A stretch of DNA of 64,000 bases from NCBI GenBank assembly GCA_033060915.1, contig CM065394.1, positions 13,551,001 through 13,615,000 on the forward strand. Direction: 5' to 3'. Below the pieces are notes generated by a model that ran no database searches, had not been told where the DNA came from, and saw only the letters and a program-made list of their open reading frames with translations. The translations under genes and the position numbers were made by a program. The DNA is from Euryodendron excelsum. Its lineage: Eukaryota > Streptophyta > Magnoliopsida > Ericales > Pentaphylacaceae. Of the stretch, positions 46,537 to 58,620 are shown in pieces (the first letter of the stretch is position 1; every line of letters starts with the position of its first letter).

Positions 46537-48611
46537 AGCTTTGTACTAGTCTCTAGCAAAATACTAAAAACCAAAAAAGATAATATCCAATTTTGTAGGA
46601 GTCATGAGTGCATTTAGTATATGCACTACGCCTTTAAACCACTAGGTTACCCCTAGCAAGGGTTTGCAGTGATGGTACCCACAAACATTTATTCATGTTA
46701 TGTGAAAAATAATAAGAATACATGAGACATATATAACTCCATTCAAGAAAATTCTCAATCCTCCCTAAATTGTGAATTATGCAAGGTAAAGGCATAAAGC
46801 ATTTAAGAAAGAATCACATAAAAGCGTACTAGCAATGACATATAATTCAAATGTCTCAAATTCATACAATTATATCCTTTATACTTTGATCCGAATACTT
46901 ACTGGGCATACATTCACAAAACCATGAAACACAAGGGTCTCTCAATGGAAAGCTCAACAATAGAGTAACTATCAATGAAACATCAAAAGGGAAAAGCCAA
47001 TATCAATAACTACACATATGTAAGTGTATAAATTTGGCATAACTTCATGCAAGAATATTCACAGTTAAGGTTTTCATCAAAGAATTGACATATATCACAT
47101 ATACTCGAAAAAAAATTTAACTGATGCTTACTTTCGGATCAACTAAGATCTTTTGTATGAAGAAGAAAGATGTATGGAGAGAGAATGGGTAAAAAACTCA
47201 AAACATGTATGATCAAGGCATGTAATGATCAATAAATACATACTTTCACTTTCCAATTCGTATGACAATGCTTCTTCTTTTTTTTCCTTTTTTTCACACT
47301 TTTTCTCTATTTTTCTTTTCTCTTTTTTTTTTCATCACATCACAAATATATCATCCCCTTCTTTTCAAGCTCTTCACTAGCACAAAGATCACAATGATTT
47401 GACTTTATCAATGATGATATATGAAAGGTTCAAGAGAAAGAATCTAGAAATTATCGATCCAAGATAAAGAATCTAGAAATAGGAAGTATTTCAACAATGA
47501 TTTGACTTTATCAATGATGATATATAAAAGGTTCAAGAGAAAGAATCTAGAAATTATCGATCTAATAAGAATAGAATGACCTAAAAACATATCCAAAGTA
47601 TATTAATTTTGAAATTCAAGAGAGTATAAGTGTCAATAACATTAATCATTACCTAACTTATGAATCAAAATCAAGTATAATGAAGCTATTGAAAGAATGG
47701 AATATGAATAAAATATCCTTGAGTAAATATAAACACTTTGAAAAGAAGATAAATTAGCTCTAAAGTTTACAAGGTAAAATCTCCACTCTTTAAGGGATAT
47801 GCATGCACAAAATATCAATATAAGATGTCATATAACAAGATAGTGCACAATGATGTAATCTCTCTCTTATAATAATTTTATGAAAAAAATGTGCAATGCA
47901 TTATAATAACAAGGTGAATCCAAAATTAACTCAAACTTAATCCAATGCATGACTCAAAATATCCTCAACATCATAAGTGCATTGACATTACTATTGCTAT
48001 GGTTCATTATAATATAATCCTCAACACATCCAATAATCACTAATCAAAAAATATATAGAAAAGTGTGTCAAAGATATAAACTGTAATATCCGAACCATAT
48101 GATACTCAAACCTTTACTGAAGAACTCAAGTGACCGAAAGATACTCAATATAGAGCAATACTTAAAACGGATCCATCAAGCATAATAAGGTTTGAAGTTT
48201 AACATAAAATAAATAAATAAATAAAATTTAAGATATCAAAAACACACAAACTACCACTAAATTCTCTCCCCCCCCCCCCCCCCCAAACAAAAATTATGAA
48301 AATCCTCAATGTATGAAAACAAAAGCAAAATAAACAAGGAATGGGCGAAGGAAGAACAAAAACGAGAAAAGCCCCTATAAAACTAAAAACCCTAAAAAAG
48401 TAAATAAAATAAAATAAAATAAAAATCTACTAACTACTCCTACTACTACAAAAGTTAGAAAGAAGATCACCCAATAATAACTCGTGAAAATTTGTTGTCA
48501 TCCAAGACATCGACTCTAGAAATTTGTAACGAGTTCAAACAAGCTGTATAATAAACAATTTTAGAATCTATGTTGAACTCAAGAATATAACATTTAAGCA
48601 CATAAGGATAA
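46537..48611 (-). other. 3' internal non-coding region of J
   Basis: No gene is supported on either strand. It is AT-rich, with T-runs at 47278-47335. A segment of about 60 bases containing TCAATGATGATATA(T/A)(A/G)AAAGG is repeated at about 47407 and 47508. The CATTGAGGA/G-run motif (48268-48316) lies near its inner end. This region corresponds to the place where pol would lie in a complete Athila element. Confidence 0.5.
48268..48316 (-). other. CATTGAGGA motif with a 17-G run in J
   Basis: On the minus strand CATACATTGAGGA is followed by TTTTTGTTT and 17 G. K has the same motif with a short G-run, so J's run looks like an expansion of a functional GGGG tract. Confidence 0.55.
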
Positions 48612-49413
48612 TGTCGCGCCCAGATTTTTCGCACTCGAGAAATACTCACACAAACGGAAAAAATGTTGTACTCTCTCGTTAGAACTCACCCTCCTAAAAA
48701 AATGAGTGTGACTAGGTTTGAATTGAAAATTGATTTGAATAAAGGGCTTTTGAAAAAAGTTTTGGAGTCGCCACCTAACTTGATTAAGGTTAGTTGGGTC
48801 ACCTAAAACTAAGAATAATCCAAAGACTACACTTAGAGTTTTTGAAAAACGATTTTGAAAATATCACCTCAAGAGAGGGTTTTTCGGAAAACAGGTTGTT
48901 TGGCAACCTTTGGAAAATATTTAGCCCTTTTTGAAAAATAACTCCTTTTTTGGTCTTTGAAATCAGTGATTCTAAGTTCGGAAGTTGGTTACGTGTAAGG
49001 AAGACGCACTAAGCCATCACCCTACCTTGCCCTTTCGGCACCTACATGTCAATCTTCCCTAGATTCACCTATGAGAGTCTTCAGTTAACTATGGTTCAAT
49101 CCTATTCACTTTGGAAAATAATATTTGAAAAGAAACTAACATGATGCATGATATGCAAGTGCAAGATAAGAGAGTTGAAAAATAGATTTGGAAAAAAATT
49201 GATTTGATTTGAAAAGGAGAAGAGGGAAGTTTGAATTTGGAAAGAAAGTTTTGGAAATTGAAAATAGAGATTTGAAAATAGATTGAAGATTTGAAAAGAT
49301 TATAGAATTTGAGATTTGGAAAATATGGAGGAATTTGAAATTTGAAAGAAGTTGTGACCGCACCCATGAAGGTTGCCTACGTATCCTTTTGGAGGAATCA
49401 GGTCAGTCGTAGT

Positions 49414-49429
49414 TCAGACAAGAGTCTGA
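49414..49429 (-). other. U5 hairpin of LTR F
   Basis: On the minus strand TCAGAC-TCTT-GTCTGA, six perfect pairs. Compared with E, one G-C pair has become A-T on both arms. Confidence 0.65.
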
Positions 49430-51953
49430 TAGAAAATAGAAGAGTTGATTGGAAGAAAGTGATTGAATTGGAAATTGGATTAGAAGATTGAGAGATTGAA
49501 CTTTGATTGGAAGATTTTAAAAGATTGGTTTTGAAGGACTTGGTTTTAGGAAACCTAGAAAGACTTGAGACCTAGAAAATATTTGACTTGACTTGGAAGG
49601 ATTTTAGAAAAGATTTGACTAAAAAGTTGGACAGATTAGGAAAGACAAGATTTAGGAAAGCTTCAAATTAAGGAAGTTTCAAATTAGGAAAATGTCATTT
49701 TAGGAAAGTTTTGGAATTAGGAAAGCTTTCAATTAGGGAAGTTTTCAGATTAAGAAAGTTTCGAAATTAGGAAAGTTTTGAATTAGGACAATTTTGAAAA
49801 AGGAAAGGTTTCACTTTAGAAAAATTTTGATTTAGAAAAGTTTTAACTTAAGGAAGTTTTGGCTTTAGAAAGTTTCGAATTTGGAATGTTTTGAAATAGG
49901 GAAGTTTTGAAAGTAAGAAGGTTTTGAGTTTAGAAAGTTTTAGAATTAGAAAAATTTTAAGTTTAGGGAAGTTTAGAATTTAGAAAAGTTAGAGGTTTAG
50001 GAAGATTTAACTTAAGAAAGTTTTGAATTTAGGAAGCTTTGAATTTGGGAAAGATTCGAAATTCAGAAAGTTAGGATTTTGGAAAGATTTGGGTTTAGAA
50101 AGTTTTAACTTAAGAAAGTTTTGAATTTGGAAAGATTTGAAATTTAGAAAGTTTAAGATTTAGAAAGTTTTAAAGTTTGAGTTTTAGAAAATCTTGAGAT
50201 TAGGAAATTTTGAATTTTTTAAAGATTTGAAAACTTAGATTTGAAAAGGGGTAGAATTAGGAAAAGGTTGAATTAGGAAAGGTTTGAAAATTGAATTTTA
50301 ATATTTAGGAAAGATTTTTGTGTTCAAGTTTTGGAAAGTTAAGATTTAGGAAAGTAGAAGATTAGGAAGGAATTGAGTTAAGAAAGAGTTGGATTAGGAA
50401 GGGATTTGATTTTGTTTCTAAGAAGAAATGTTTGATTTTATTTCCAAAAACAGAGGATTGTATCTAATTTCCTAAACAGGAAGATTAGATTTGGTTTCCT
50501 AAAAGGAATATTGGAATTGACAAGGATTTAGAAAATGAGGTCTTAGAAACCCTAGATTTGGAAGACTATTGTTTTGACGTAGAAAATAGGTTTTGAAAAT
50601 ATGTAGAGTTTGGATGTGAAAAGAGAGATTTTGGAAACCTAGATTTTAAGGTAAGTTTGAAAACCATGTTTTTGGAAAGAAAATTAGGGTTTCCTAATTG
50701 TGGCTCTAGGGCTTGACTTGGGCTCTAAGGAAAGAGATTTTTCGAAAGTGTGTTTTTGGAAACAAGTTCTTGGAAGGAAATCCTAGAGAGGAGTTTTTAG
50801 AGGGAAGATTTTGGAAAGAGAGTTTTTTAGAAAGATTTTTGGAAGGAGATTGTTGGAGAGAAGTTTTTGAAAAGATTTTTAGCGAGCGTTTTTAGAAAGT
50901 GGATTTTGGAGGAGAGTATTTTGGAAAGGAATTGAAAAAGGGAGTTTTGAAAAATAGATTTTTCAAGAAAATTTTTGAAAACAACTTTGGAAAGGAGAGT
51001 TTTAGTAAAGTATGTTGAACAAGAGATTTTTAGGAAGAGATTTTTGAAAGGAGAACTTTTAGAAGGTATAAAAATGTCACACTTTCCTAAAGCAATTCTA
51101 ACCATAAGAAGGTTAGAACCACTTTAGGAAAGCGGTTTTGAAAACAACAAGATTTGAAAATATGGACCATAATAGTCACTTTAAATGTAACACTTTCCTA
51201 AAGCAACCCTAGCCATGGAAAAGCTAGAATCACCCTAGGATTGTGATGTTGAAAACATGTTTTGAAAAAAAGAGATTTTGATGCAATTTTGAAAACAAGT
51301 TCAATGCAAGCTTTGAAAACGAGTTTAAAAACGGTTTTTGGAAGTTGCAAGATCATGATATGCGCAATGCAAATTTGGGGTCGTGAACATACAAGGTTAA
51401 GGCTTCACCACATAATCAAGGGGGCCAAACCCACGTGGTCTCCGGTTAGCCTAAAGGAAAGCTCCCGACACGGTGACCCTCCGATAGTCTAATCCTACAC
51501 ATGGACCGGGGGTCACCTTGTTTCAAGCGTAAAAGGAAAGGGGGGGAAAGAGATGGGGGATTAAAATAGAGAAAACCCAAGTGGGTTAGGAGAGAGAAAA
51601 GAGAGGGGGAGTGCAAAAACGTAAAACGAAAGCCTACTTTGTGTCTTGTTTATTTTGTACGCCTTGCTTGTCTTTGGTGTTCGTCTTGACCTTCGTCTTC
51701 AATCCTCAAGAGTTGTCTTCAATCTTCAAACTTCAGATTGTAGCTCTTCAAGTCTTCCAAGGAGGGTTGGAGGCTAGTGTATAAGTGTGTAAGGGTGTGT
51801 ATGAGTGTATGTAAGGCTAAGGTTTGTGTATGGTGGCTAGGGTTTGGAAAACCTAAGGAAGCTAGGGTTTAGGAAGTGTTCGAGCTCTGTATATTGAATA
51901 TTGGTGTTTTTATATTGATTTTGCAGACCTCCTTCACGTTGGAAGGGGCTTTG

Positions 51954-51961
51954 TATTTATA
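51954..51961 (-). promoter_or_regulatory. TATA box of LTR F
   Basis: TATAAATA on the minus strand. The dyad GCGCCACT/AGTGGCGC at 52017-52035 lies 55 bases upstream of it. Confidence 0.6.
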
Positions 51962-52444
51962 GAGGTTGGACAACACTAGCGCCTGTTGCAGTGGCGTCAG
52001 GCCAAACTTTCCACTAGCGCCACTAGGAGTGGCGCCAGGCCATTTTTTGGCTTGGCACCACTACTAGTGGCACCATCCATTTAGGAAATGTTTAAGGTCG
52101 GCAAGCAACGTATCTTTGACTAGATTTGGGCGCCTGTACTAGTGACTACCATGCAATTTTTAGCCTGGCTTCACTAGGAGTGACTCCGGAAAGTCCGGGA
52201 AGGAGTTTGCAAGACCGGGAATGACCCGAAAGGCTAGAAAAGAGCATGAACACTTAAAATAGTTTCCCAAAGGTATTTGACTTAAAAAATGAAGATAGGA
52301 TGTGTCGGAAGGGTTGACCAGGCCTTTAGGGGCAAAACAGTCAATCGGGCCGGAAAGCTACCGGAGCGGACTCGAACTATCCTGGAAGAAGACTCGAGAT
52401 TTGGAAACATTATTCAGAATGTTCCCAGAGGTTGCCTGTTTGAT

Positions 52445-52800
52445 CCCTAGAGCCGGTGTGGTCAAAAAAGGTGACCGGCCCACTAGGGGCAAAATGGTCA
52501 TTTTGTACTGGGTTTGCCGGAACTAACTCGGAATGATCCGAAAAGGTAAAGGGAGGTTGAGAACACTATAAAAAGCATTCTCAGGAAGTTACCGGTTTGA
52601 TACCAGAGCCGGTGTGGTCGGAAAAGGTGACCGGCCCACTAGGGGCAAAACGGACATTTTGCACCGGGTTGGCCGGAACTAATTCGGAATGATCTGGAAA
52701 GGTAGAGGAAGGTTGAGAATACTATAAGAAGTAATCTCAGAAGGTTACCGGTTTGATACCCAGAGCCGGTGTGGTTCCCAGGGCATTCGGATGCCTAGGG
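52445..52800 (-). repeat. Three ~157-bp U3 units in LTR F
   Basis: AGAGCCGGTGTGG boxes at about 52451, 52607 and 52765, spaced 156 and 158 bases, each preceded by GGTTTGAT(A)CC. Confidence 0.8.
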
Positions 52801-52999
52801 GCAGAATGGTCATCTTGACTGAAAAGTCTCGAAAAAGGCCCAATGAATAGTTTGGTCATTTTTCACCGAAGTAGGCTAGCAGGTACTGGTGTTGACCTGG
52901 GTTTTGAGTGTTTCCGCCACTCTGACGGCGGTCGTCGTGACACAGGGGTTTGTTGGCAATTCCCTATGTCGACCTATTTACGAGTATTTCCGTTACTCA

Positions 53000-53355
53000 G
53001 ACCGTCTCAAGGAATAAATTATCTTGAGAGTGGGATTGGAAAGGGGTCTTATTGTCTTCGAAAAGACGTGCCTGATTTAGGACCGTCTCAAGGAATAAAC
53101 TGTCTCGAGAGAGAGGGATTGGAAAGGGGACTTATCGTCTCCGAAAAGACGTGCCTGATTTGGAACCGTCTCGAGGAATAAACTGTCTCGAGAGAGGGAT
53201 TGGAAAGGGGACTTATCATCTTCGAAAAGACGTGCCTGATTTGGAACCGTCTCGAGGAATAAACTGTCTCGAGAGAGGGATTGGAAAAGGGACTTGCGGT
53301 ATTCGAAAATACGTGTCTGATTTAGAACTGTCTCGAGGAATAAACTGTCTAGAGA
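53000..53355 (-). repeat. Four ~81-83 bp U3 repeat units in LTR F
   Basis: GACGTG boxes at about 53065, 53148, 53229 and 53310. Same unit as in E (CTCGAGG, AATAAACTGTCTC, GATTGGAAAGGGG), but four copies instead of eight. Confidence 0.88.
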
Positions 53356-53570
53356 GCGAGGTTGGAATTGGAATTGGAGAGAATAATGCCTCTATGGGCA
53401 TTTCAGTCATTTTACCTCTATTTGGGCCTGGCGAGCCTGCGAAGCGATGGACAGACGGGATTTGGACTTAGCAAGTTGGTTTCGGTTGGAATATGCCTAC
53501 AATGACTTGAACACAAGTCTGAACGGAGTGTAGACTACCGAGCAGTCAAAAATGGGGTGCTTACAGATAA

Positions 53571-54885
53571 GAATGATCATAGAATGTAGAAAAGCTAAAT
53601 GGATTATGCATAAAAGTGCCAAATAAGTTCATATCATGAGTCCCATTAGTGTTCCCTATTTGTTTGTCAATATAAAAAAATATTAAAAATAGGAATTGCA
53701 TCCACAACAAATAGGTTACTATCCTTAGAATTCTCTATCTCCTCCCTTTTCTCCTCACTCGCGTCTTGCTTGGAGTCCTTAATCTTGGGCTCCTCTCTCC
53801 TGGATTCCTCTCCCTCACTCTCCATTGTCTCTTCCTCCCTTATTTCTTCATTTGGTACTACTTTTTCTAGTTTAGACACCTTGGGAAGGATAAGTACCTA
53901 TTCTTTCAGCTTATCTTCATCCTCATCTACCCTAAGAACTTCTTCCCTTCATTCAGACACCTTGGGAATGATGGCTTCTGCTATAATTATCTCACTCGTA
54001 AGGATGGTGGTGGATAGGACTTTATCATAGAAATGAAGTGAGTCTAAGGTAGTTTCGGCCTCTTGGATGTGATATTCAAAGTTGGGCTGTGGTTGGGCAA
54101 AAACTCATCATCCTCAAATATTGGTTGACGTAGGGCTTATGTCATAAGGGCAAAGTGATTTTGTAGGTCCGCCATCAACCTACCGGCCTGTGCTATTAAT
54201 ATGTCTTGCCTATCAAACCATTATTAAGTACTCGTTTACCATCGGCTATTTGGGTGACATTATCATCCATAGTTTTTTCCCAAGCTCTCTCCACTTGTTC
54301 TAAAATTATTGAATCCAGAGTACATACGTGTGTGATATTGCATATATGGAGAACTTATGTCATCTTGGCTCTCTACATAAGGTTGATAAGGTGATGGAGC
54401 CATGTTAGGTGAAGGGGGAGGTGTGTAAGCTCTGTATGTATAACGTGACGGACAAGGTGGTACTTGGTAATATGGTGATGGTGGTTCATAGTATTGGGAT
54501 GGAGCTTGCGAGCATCACCCCAGATGGTAGGTATGTATAAGAAGTCAGTGGTTGTGCCAAGTGTAATTCGGGGTCATTCCAATAATTATCCATAAATAAT
54601 TCTAAATTAACCTCCAAATCACAACACAATAAACTACTGATTCAATAAATTCAAACTAACCTATCCTCCAAAATCGCCAGAAAATATATGACCAAATAAC
54701 AAAAAAAACATCACTCTAAACCAATAAACAAATAATAAAATAGTTAAAATAATTGCTTAAAAATAAAAGATGGAACGAAGTTACCCAAGCAAACTATTGA
54801 ATCTTCTCATGGTTATAAAATAATGGTAAAGTGCTTCCATTGAAATAAAATCTCCAATACTTGTCCTCCAACGCAAATCCCTAAT
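53571..54885 (-). pseudogene. gag-like remnant of J
   Basis: On the minus strand the first 300 bases after the primer site are untranslated. A broken Pro- and Tyr-rich frame follows (YTYRAYTPPPSP, MAPSPYQPYVESQDD), then LEQVERAWEKTMDDNVTQIA. This looks like the N-terminal and linker parts of an Athila-type gag. A Glu-rich frame, 53667-53879, lies near the end with EEIREEETMESEGEE. There is no capsid, protease or pol. F inserted right after it (GATAA). Confidence 0.5.
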
Positions 54886-54903
54886 TTCCCGGCAACAACG
54901 CTG
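54886..54903 (-). other. Primer binding site of J
   Basis: On the minus strand CAGCGTTGTTGCCGGGAA lies five bases after the LTR end. It is an altered form of the Athila tRNA-Asp site, as in K. Confidence 0.8.
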
Positions 54904-54908
54904 AAAAC

Positions 54909-56256
54909 TGATCACTTCAAAGTATTGCGATTGATATCCGCCAATGTGCGATTATAATGCAGTAATACTACTTGAAAGTCCGAGATCAATCCACATGGAA
55001 GAGGGTTAGCACATTAAAAAAAAACTCAACTTAGGTCAGAACTGTCAAAAAAACACTCCAATAAAAGAAAAAGAAAATAATTTGAAGAAAAGGGTTTGAT
55101 TTATCTACATTAAAGTATGAAAATAATAAAATAAAGTCTTGAAACCAATTGATCTACTCAATCACTTCACCCAAAATTCCATTGGAGGCTTTTGATAACT
55201 CAAATCATTGACTATGTCATGAGCATTTGATTCGAAAGATTTAGCGATAAAAATAACTATTCTTTAACAATCAAATGTAGAATAAATTAGGTTTAAAATC
55301 ATATATGCATACTATCGACTTGTTGCCAAGCATAATCAAACATCTAGGTTTTTATAAATATCTACACTAGATTGAATCAGTTTTAGAATCAAAAATGCGT
55401 ACCATCGATTTGTGCAGTAGATATACTGAACACTAGTTCATGCACAAGTATTACCGAACATAGTCAAGCATCTACATTTTCATAAATATCTAGGGTTTGA
55501 TCCCAAATAATTAAGAAGAAGAAGATTTAAACATTAAAAACCAGTTTACCTCCATTATTTACCCAAGATCTTTAATTGATCCCAAGATGAAATCTAGCTA
55601 CTCATCATAATTATAGATACACAAAGCTAGATGTAAATTTATTGAAAGACTGAGTAATCTGATTATAGAAATTGAAAACTGAATGAAAACTATGAAACTT
55701 CTACTCTAAACTACTTCTAAAATCTCTAAAACATCCTCTCCCTTTTAGGGTTTGATTACAAGTACTTATAATTAAGTCTAGAGTCCTAAACCAATGAGGA
55801 AATAAAATTTTTGCAGCCAGGACAGTTGGTCATCCGAATGACCAAAACAGTGTATATTTTGACGTTCGAATGACGAGAACTCATTCTTTGAGAAATCCCT
55901 CAATGGTCGTCCAAACGACCAAAACAGTGTACATTTTGACATTCCAACGACGAGATCTCATTCTTGAAAAATTCTTCGACGGTCGTCCGAATGACCAAAA
56001 CAGTGTATTAAGTGACGTTCGAACGGCCATTGCAGTTATCAAAACAACTCTCTGAATCTTTAGCCTTTGTCCGAACAGTGTCCGAACTATGACTTCAATG
56101 GTCAACTTCTAGCTGCTTTTTTAGCTTAATTTCATGTAAAAATCAACATAGACTTAATTAGTACTAGAATATAACAAAAAAGGTATCTATAATCCTAAAC
56201 TAAGGATAACAAAGCACAAGTTAACGTCTTATAATTACACTTTTGGAGCACAATCA
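54909..56256 (-). mobile_element. 5' LTR of J
   Basis: An uninterrupted 1348-base LTR, TG...CA on both strands. It is the partner of the split 3' LTR, so the pair could date the insertion of J. Its copies of the palindromes at 55827-56025 are decayed, mostly at CpG. Confidence 0.88.
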
Positions 56257-56261
56257 ACAAT

Positions 56262-57295
56262 ACCCGTCTTTGTCCTGACGATGGGCTTGTAACAAACTTT
56301 TGTATCTATTATTGTATCTATCTTTGAATGAGGACATGGGATATAAAAGGCAGAGTATACCATTTTAGCGAGGATAGGGAGTTAGATTTAGTACTTTTAA
56401 AGGCTATCTAATATATTTCTAGAGAGAGAAAGTCTTAGATTGATAGATATTTGTAATTTTTCTTTATTTTCTCGTATTTTCTTACACTTTCTCTATAACC
56501 AAACAATGGTTTTCTTGAATCAAAGTTCTGATCTATTATTCTAAATGCTTTCAATCTACTTTTACATGCTTTCTACCATGGAATTCACTAGCTAATTCTC
56601 TATTTGGGTGCAAATGTGAAGATTCATCAAAGAATCTCAATGATTTCAAAGGAGGTATAAGATATTCAATGATTCATCTTAATTTCTATCCAATTCTTCT
56701 CAATTGAGTCCTAGATCTGTTGAAAACTTGGTTTCATAGTCTAAATTGGCAACTCTCATGCACAATTCTTCAATTAGCATAGGAATTGCATTCTAAGGCT
56801 TGAATTTGTGATTCTATAATTACTTATTAATCTAAACTCAATTGTGAATGAATTCAAGTTCATATAGTCAAAATTCTCTGAATCAAGGATCCACGGAGTG
56901 ATTCTTGGTTTGAGTTATCCCAATCTCTTTTGAATTACTTGCTGAATTAGAGCAATTACACTCAAATCCCTTTTGATTGCATAGAAATCAGTTTATAATT
57001 GCTTTAAATTTTGATTCCCCTATTTTGCATTAATAGTTTAATAGTCATTAGTTTTTATTTTCAATTGCATTAGTACAATTGTTAGTTAGAAACCATAATC
57101 TCCGAAACCAAAAATATTTTTGGTTTATTTTTGTCACTTTTAGATTTAATTTCATCCTAATTTGCAATTCAAATTAAGTCATTTGTGATCATTTGCCCAT
57201 TTCTATATTTGAATCAATCCCGTGAAAAGAACAATAACCAGAGAATAGCCGATAAACTACAACGCGAAACCGTATGCTTATAGGATTCAAATCAA
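56262..57295 (+). mobile_element. 5' LTR of K, second segment
   Basis: It continues the LTR from the J target site. It contains TATAAAA at 56342-56348, about 635 bases into the net LTR, then an AT-rich leader, and ends in AAATCA five bases before the primer site. No coding frame is supported. Confidence 0.8.
56342..56348 (+). promoter_or_regulatory. TATA box of K
   Basis: TATAAAA in the context GGGATATAAAAGGCAGAG, about 70 bases after the interrupted hairpin array. Confidence 0.6.
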
Positions 57296-57299
57296 GTTT

Positions 57300-57317
57300 T
57301 GGCACCATTGCCGAGAA
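57300..57317 (+). other. Primer binding site of K (tRNA-Asp type)
   Basis: TGGCACCATTGCCGAGAA is a mutated form of the TGGCGCCGTTGCCGGGGA site that characterises Athila elements and pairs with tRNA-Asp. Two of the changes replace a CpG G by A, as expected from methylation decay. Confidence 0.85.
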
Positions 57318-57759
57318 TTGGAGGCACAAAGCTAATTGTGGACAACTTTGAGTTTAAATTGCAAATAGGTGGAATTGATCACCACCTTGAAGGAAGAATC
57401 TATGGCTTGGGGCCAAGGGTACATCCTTCTTCCCTTTGATGCGAATACTTGTGTTAGATTTTTTGTTATTCTTTTCTTAGTTTGTCTTGTTTGATTAGAA
57501 TAATTGCATTGCATCTTGTTATAAGCCCAACTGGAGCCCTAGTTTGGTGGATAGATTAGTGTGCTATATTTTTTAATTGCTGGTATTGTCTTCACATGTG
57601 GAGAGTAGAGGATTTGATTTGAATTGAGAAAAAAAAAAAGCTAGTGTCCAGTATTGTGAATTGCGCTTTGTGTATGGCGTGTTGATAAGACCTTGACGGT
57701 CCATTTAGTGTGCATTAATACTTGCATGTCATATTTCTGTAGGGACACACAATTGTCTT

Positions 57760-58620
57760 ATGAGAATTGAGAGCACTAGCATTTCTTCACCGCTTAGAGA
57801 TCTTATTCCCGGACTTCCCCTAGTTGTTGATTTAGGATTCATTCCCATGGCAAACATCAATAAGGATGGTTTACCCAATATCTTTCCCCCAAATCCTAAT
57901 GGCATACCAAATGACCCCAATCAAAATTTTAACCCCAACCTTTCTCCAAAGCCTCCTCGTGTAGTCGGAGGTGATGACCTTGATAGATGGAGTAACCACG
58001 GAAACATGGTTGCTCCTCACCATAGGACCCTTCGGGATTACATGGACCCACCGAGGCAAGCTCCCACATCTTATATAGTATTCCCACCGCACCATAACAC
58101 AATGAATATTAGGCCGAGAATGATGCAAATGTACCCCAATTTCATGGTATGGACTCTGAGCAACCATACACATTCATTAAAGTGTTTGAGGATGCTTGCT
58201 CTTTTGAAATGGATAACTCATGTCCAAGGGAAGTGTTTTTTATGAAACTTTTTCCATTTTGTCTCAAGTACAAGGCCAAGACATGGTTTAAAACATTGAG
58301 GCCTTTGTCCATTCGTTCTTGGGTGACTCTTCAAAGGAAATTATTGAGAAAAAATTTTCCCGAAAATAGGACAGAGGCAATTAGACCCCAAATTTTCCAA
58401 TTCTCCCCCATGATGGGAGAATCATTCTTCAAATGTTGGGAAAGGTTTAAGGAGCTTCTTAATTATTGTCCACATCATGGCTTTACTGAATGGCACGTCA
58501 TCAACACATTCTATTCTCCCCTAACCTCCCCAATTGAATCAATTTGTTGAGTACATGTGTGTAGGGACCTTCTTTGATAAGGATCCCAATGAAGCTCTTA
58601 ATTACTTTGATTACTTAGCC
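57760..58620 (+). pseudogene. Athila-type gag of K, capsid region
   Basis: The first frame (57760-58245) carries a Pro- and Asn-rich N-terminus and then HHRTLRDYMDPPRQAPTSY, the hallmark of Athila gag. A frameshift near 58149 moves to a frame with PYTFIKVFEDACSFE, LFPFCLKYKAKTWFKTLRP, FSPMMGESFFKCWERFKELL and CPHHGF. These are the conserved capsid blocks. A stop at 58548 precedes TFFDKDPNEALNYFDYLA. The order and spacing match full-length Athila gag, which would form the particle shell. Three breaks leave no complete protein. Confidence 0.9.

Larger units (their letters stand above)
48612..53565 (-). mobile_element. Long LTR copy F, solo, inside J
   Basis: Starts TGTCGCGCCCAGATTTTT and ends GGGTGCTTACA, 4954 bases. 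It is flanked by GATAA at 48607-48611 and 53566-53570. TATA on the minus strand is at 51954-51961. It has four short U3 repeats, three ~157-bp units and a purine-rich U5 on +. No internal domain. Frames in it, such as 53151-53471, come from the repeats. Confidence 0.94.
26938..56256 (-). mobile_element. Non-autonomous Athila-like element J, carries H, C, D, E, F
   Basis: Its borders are TGATCACT (26938) and CACAATCA (56256). The flanking runs are ACAGT (26933-26937) and ACAAT (56257-56261), a 5-bp duplication with one change. It has two LTRs of about 1.35 kb, a primer site and a polypurine tract on the minus strand. The internal region is only about 3.4 kb once F is removed, with gag-like remnants and no pol. 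It inserted into the 5' LTR of K. Confidence 0.85.

Noticed and set aside
53667..54030. Ser-rich + frame and Glu-rich - frame as separate genes
   Set aside because: The two are complementary shadows of one repetitive Glu/Ser stretch. Only the minus strand fits the orientation of J, and it is listed as part of the J remnant.
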